This document shows, in pieces, positions 8,269 through 9,105 of a stretch of 9,105 nt of DNA. The position numbers were made by a program, and so were the translations under genes. The DNA lies in the NCBI GenBank assembly GCA_964344895.1, contig CAYFPB010000057.1, forward strand, positions 1 through 9,105, written 5' to 3'. How positions within the stretch are numbered: the first letter of the stretch is position 1; each line of letters begins with the position of its first letter. Under the pieces are notes generated by a model that saw only the letters and a list, made by a program, of their open reading frames with translations, did no database searches and was not told the DNA's origin. This stretch comes from UBA6164 sp964344895. GTDB taxonomy: Bacteria; Patescibacteriota; Gracilibacteria; BD1-5; UBA6164.

Positions 8269-9105
8269 TTATTTTAAATAATTATTATCTAATGGATATA
8301 AGTGTCAAAAACCATAATATAGTAATTTATTTATATCATCTGTATTATCAGTTAAACCGATATCTATTAATTCATTAGGTATTTTGTTTAATAAACTATT
8401 ATATTTCTTAATTATATTAACTCATTTAGAATTAGTATTATTTATTTCACTAAAATATTGTTCAATAAATAACTTTTTGTTATTAATAGATTTTACAGTT
8501 CTCCAGGGTTTTAATTTTTTATGAATAGGTCATATTATATCAACCAATTCATCCTTATAAGGTGTAATATTAATATATTTATTTTTTGATAGATTATAAA
8601 CAGAAACAATTTTATTATTTTCATATCAAAATATTCAATTCTTTTGATATCAATTATATGATATTCATCATATAATTCAGTTATCAATTAATATTTTAAA
8701 ATAATTTGAATTATACTTAAGTTTACCTGTATATTTAGAAATATTTTTTAAAATTGAATCACATATATCTATTCAAACATAATCTATTAATCGAAAAATT
8801 CATAATGGTCTAATTAATAATTTTTGAGTTAAATAGTCAATAATATATATTGCTCTTATATAGCCAAATTCATTTATTAATTCTTCTACAAAATTAAATG
8901 CAATAATAATTTCTCTAACAAAGTAATTATTTCATATGAATCAGGATATATCATTTGATTTTATATAAATATTACCAAAATTATTTAATAGTTTTTTTGT
9001 AAAAGAAATTATATCATTTTGATTACAATTTAATTTTATAATTTCATTAACTTTATTTTGTATAGGAGGATTAAAGAAATGTAAACCAATTATTTTTAAT
9101 TTTAA
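8269..9105 (-). CDS. 3-hydroxyacyl-CoA dehydrogenase, C-terminal part (5' end beyond window)
   Basis: Oxidises 3-hydroxyacyl-CoA to 3-ketoacyl-CoA with NAD+ (or the reverse), the step next to thiolase in beta-oxidation or chain building. The visible 278 residues begin just before GLHFFNPP, the conserved catalytic His/Asn-Pro segment that ends the Rossmann domain, so the nucleotide-binding half is missing beyond the edge. SGFIGNN and RPLGIFRLIDYVGID then mark the first HCDH C-terminal domain. The last 110 residues look like a second, diverged copy (IDIGLTDNTDDINKLLYYGFGHLYPL), as in two-domain FadB/FadN-type dehydrogenases. No enoyl-CoA hydratase domain follows before the stop at 8269-8271. 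UGA gives several conserved glycines. The gene is first in a tight pair with the thiolase (3-bp gap), and its promoter is outside the window. Substrate chain length is unknown. FadN/FadA-like beta-oxidation, butyryl-CoA metabolism or a biosynthetic use are all possible. Confidence 0.85.

Overview
The window looks like a piece of a very AT-rich genome from a Patescibacteria/CPR bacterium that reads UGA as glycine (genetic code 25: Absconditabacteria/SR1 or Gracilibacteria). Every long gene is open only if UGA is sense. The internal evidence for glycine rather than tryptophan is direct. The two prolyl-tRNA synthetase paralogues share the class II motif WQEGHT, and its Gly codon is GGA in one copy and TGA in the other. 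UGA also fills the conserved glycines of a thiolase (SGG, GHPVGATG), a phosphopantetheinyl transferase (GID, GLGL) and a hydroxyacyl-CoA dehydrogenase (SGFIGNN). Conserved tryptophans are TGG.

Layout from left to right: (1) a + strand gene (125-2881) for a 918-residue, highly charged, unrecognised protein, preceded by a plausible extended -10 promoter and followed by a long perfect palindrome that looks like a bidirectional terminator. (2) On the - strand, a canonical archaeal/eukaryal-type prolyl-tRNA synthetase with a C-terminal zinc domain (3034-4485), driven by a full-consensus TTGACA-N16-TATAAT promoter. A short open frame continues in phase after its stop, up to the terminator. (3) Upstream on the same strand, a Sfp-type 4'-phosphopantetheinyl transferase (4633-5442). 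(4) Divergent from it across 78 bp, a second, diverged prolyl-tRNA synthetase paralogue on the + strand (5521-7017). (5) Converging on that gene with a 6-bp gap, a - strand pair: an SCP2-type thiolase (7024-8265) and, 3 bp upstream of it, the C-terminal 278 residues of a 3-hydroxyacyl-CoA dehydrogenase that runs off the window edge.

The first ProRS has every feature expected of the housekeeping enzyme. The second keeps the class II catalytic motifs and the apparent proline pocket, but has lost the zinc cysteines, the usual C-terminal tyrosine and most of the charged residues of the anticodon-binding domain. With a Sfp-type PPTase beside it and two CoA-thioester enzymes next door, the most interesting reading is that ProRS-2 activates proline (or an analogue) for something other than tRNA-Pro, possibly a phosphopantetheine carrier. 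This is inference: no carrier protein, ketosynthase or NRPS module lies in the window. Simpler alternatives are an inhibitor-resistant or regulatory spare ProRS, or neighbours that are unrelated in function. I see no RNA genes, CRISPR array or mobile element, and no clear Shine-Dalgarno sequence before any start codon.
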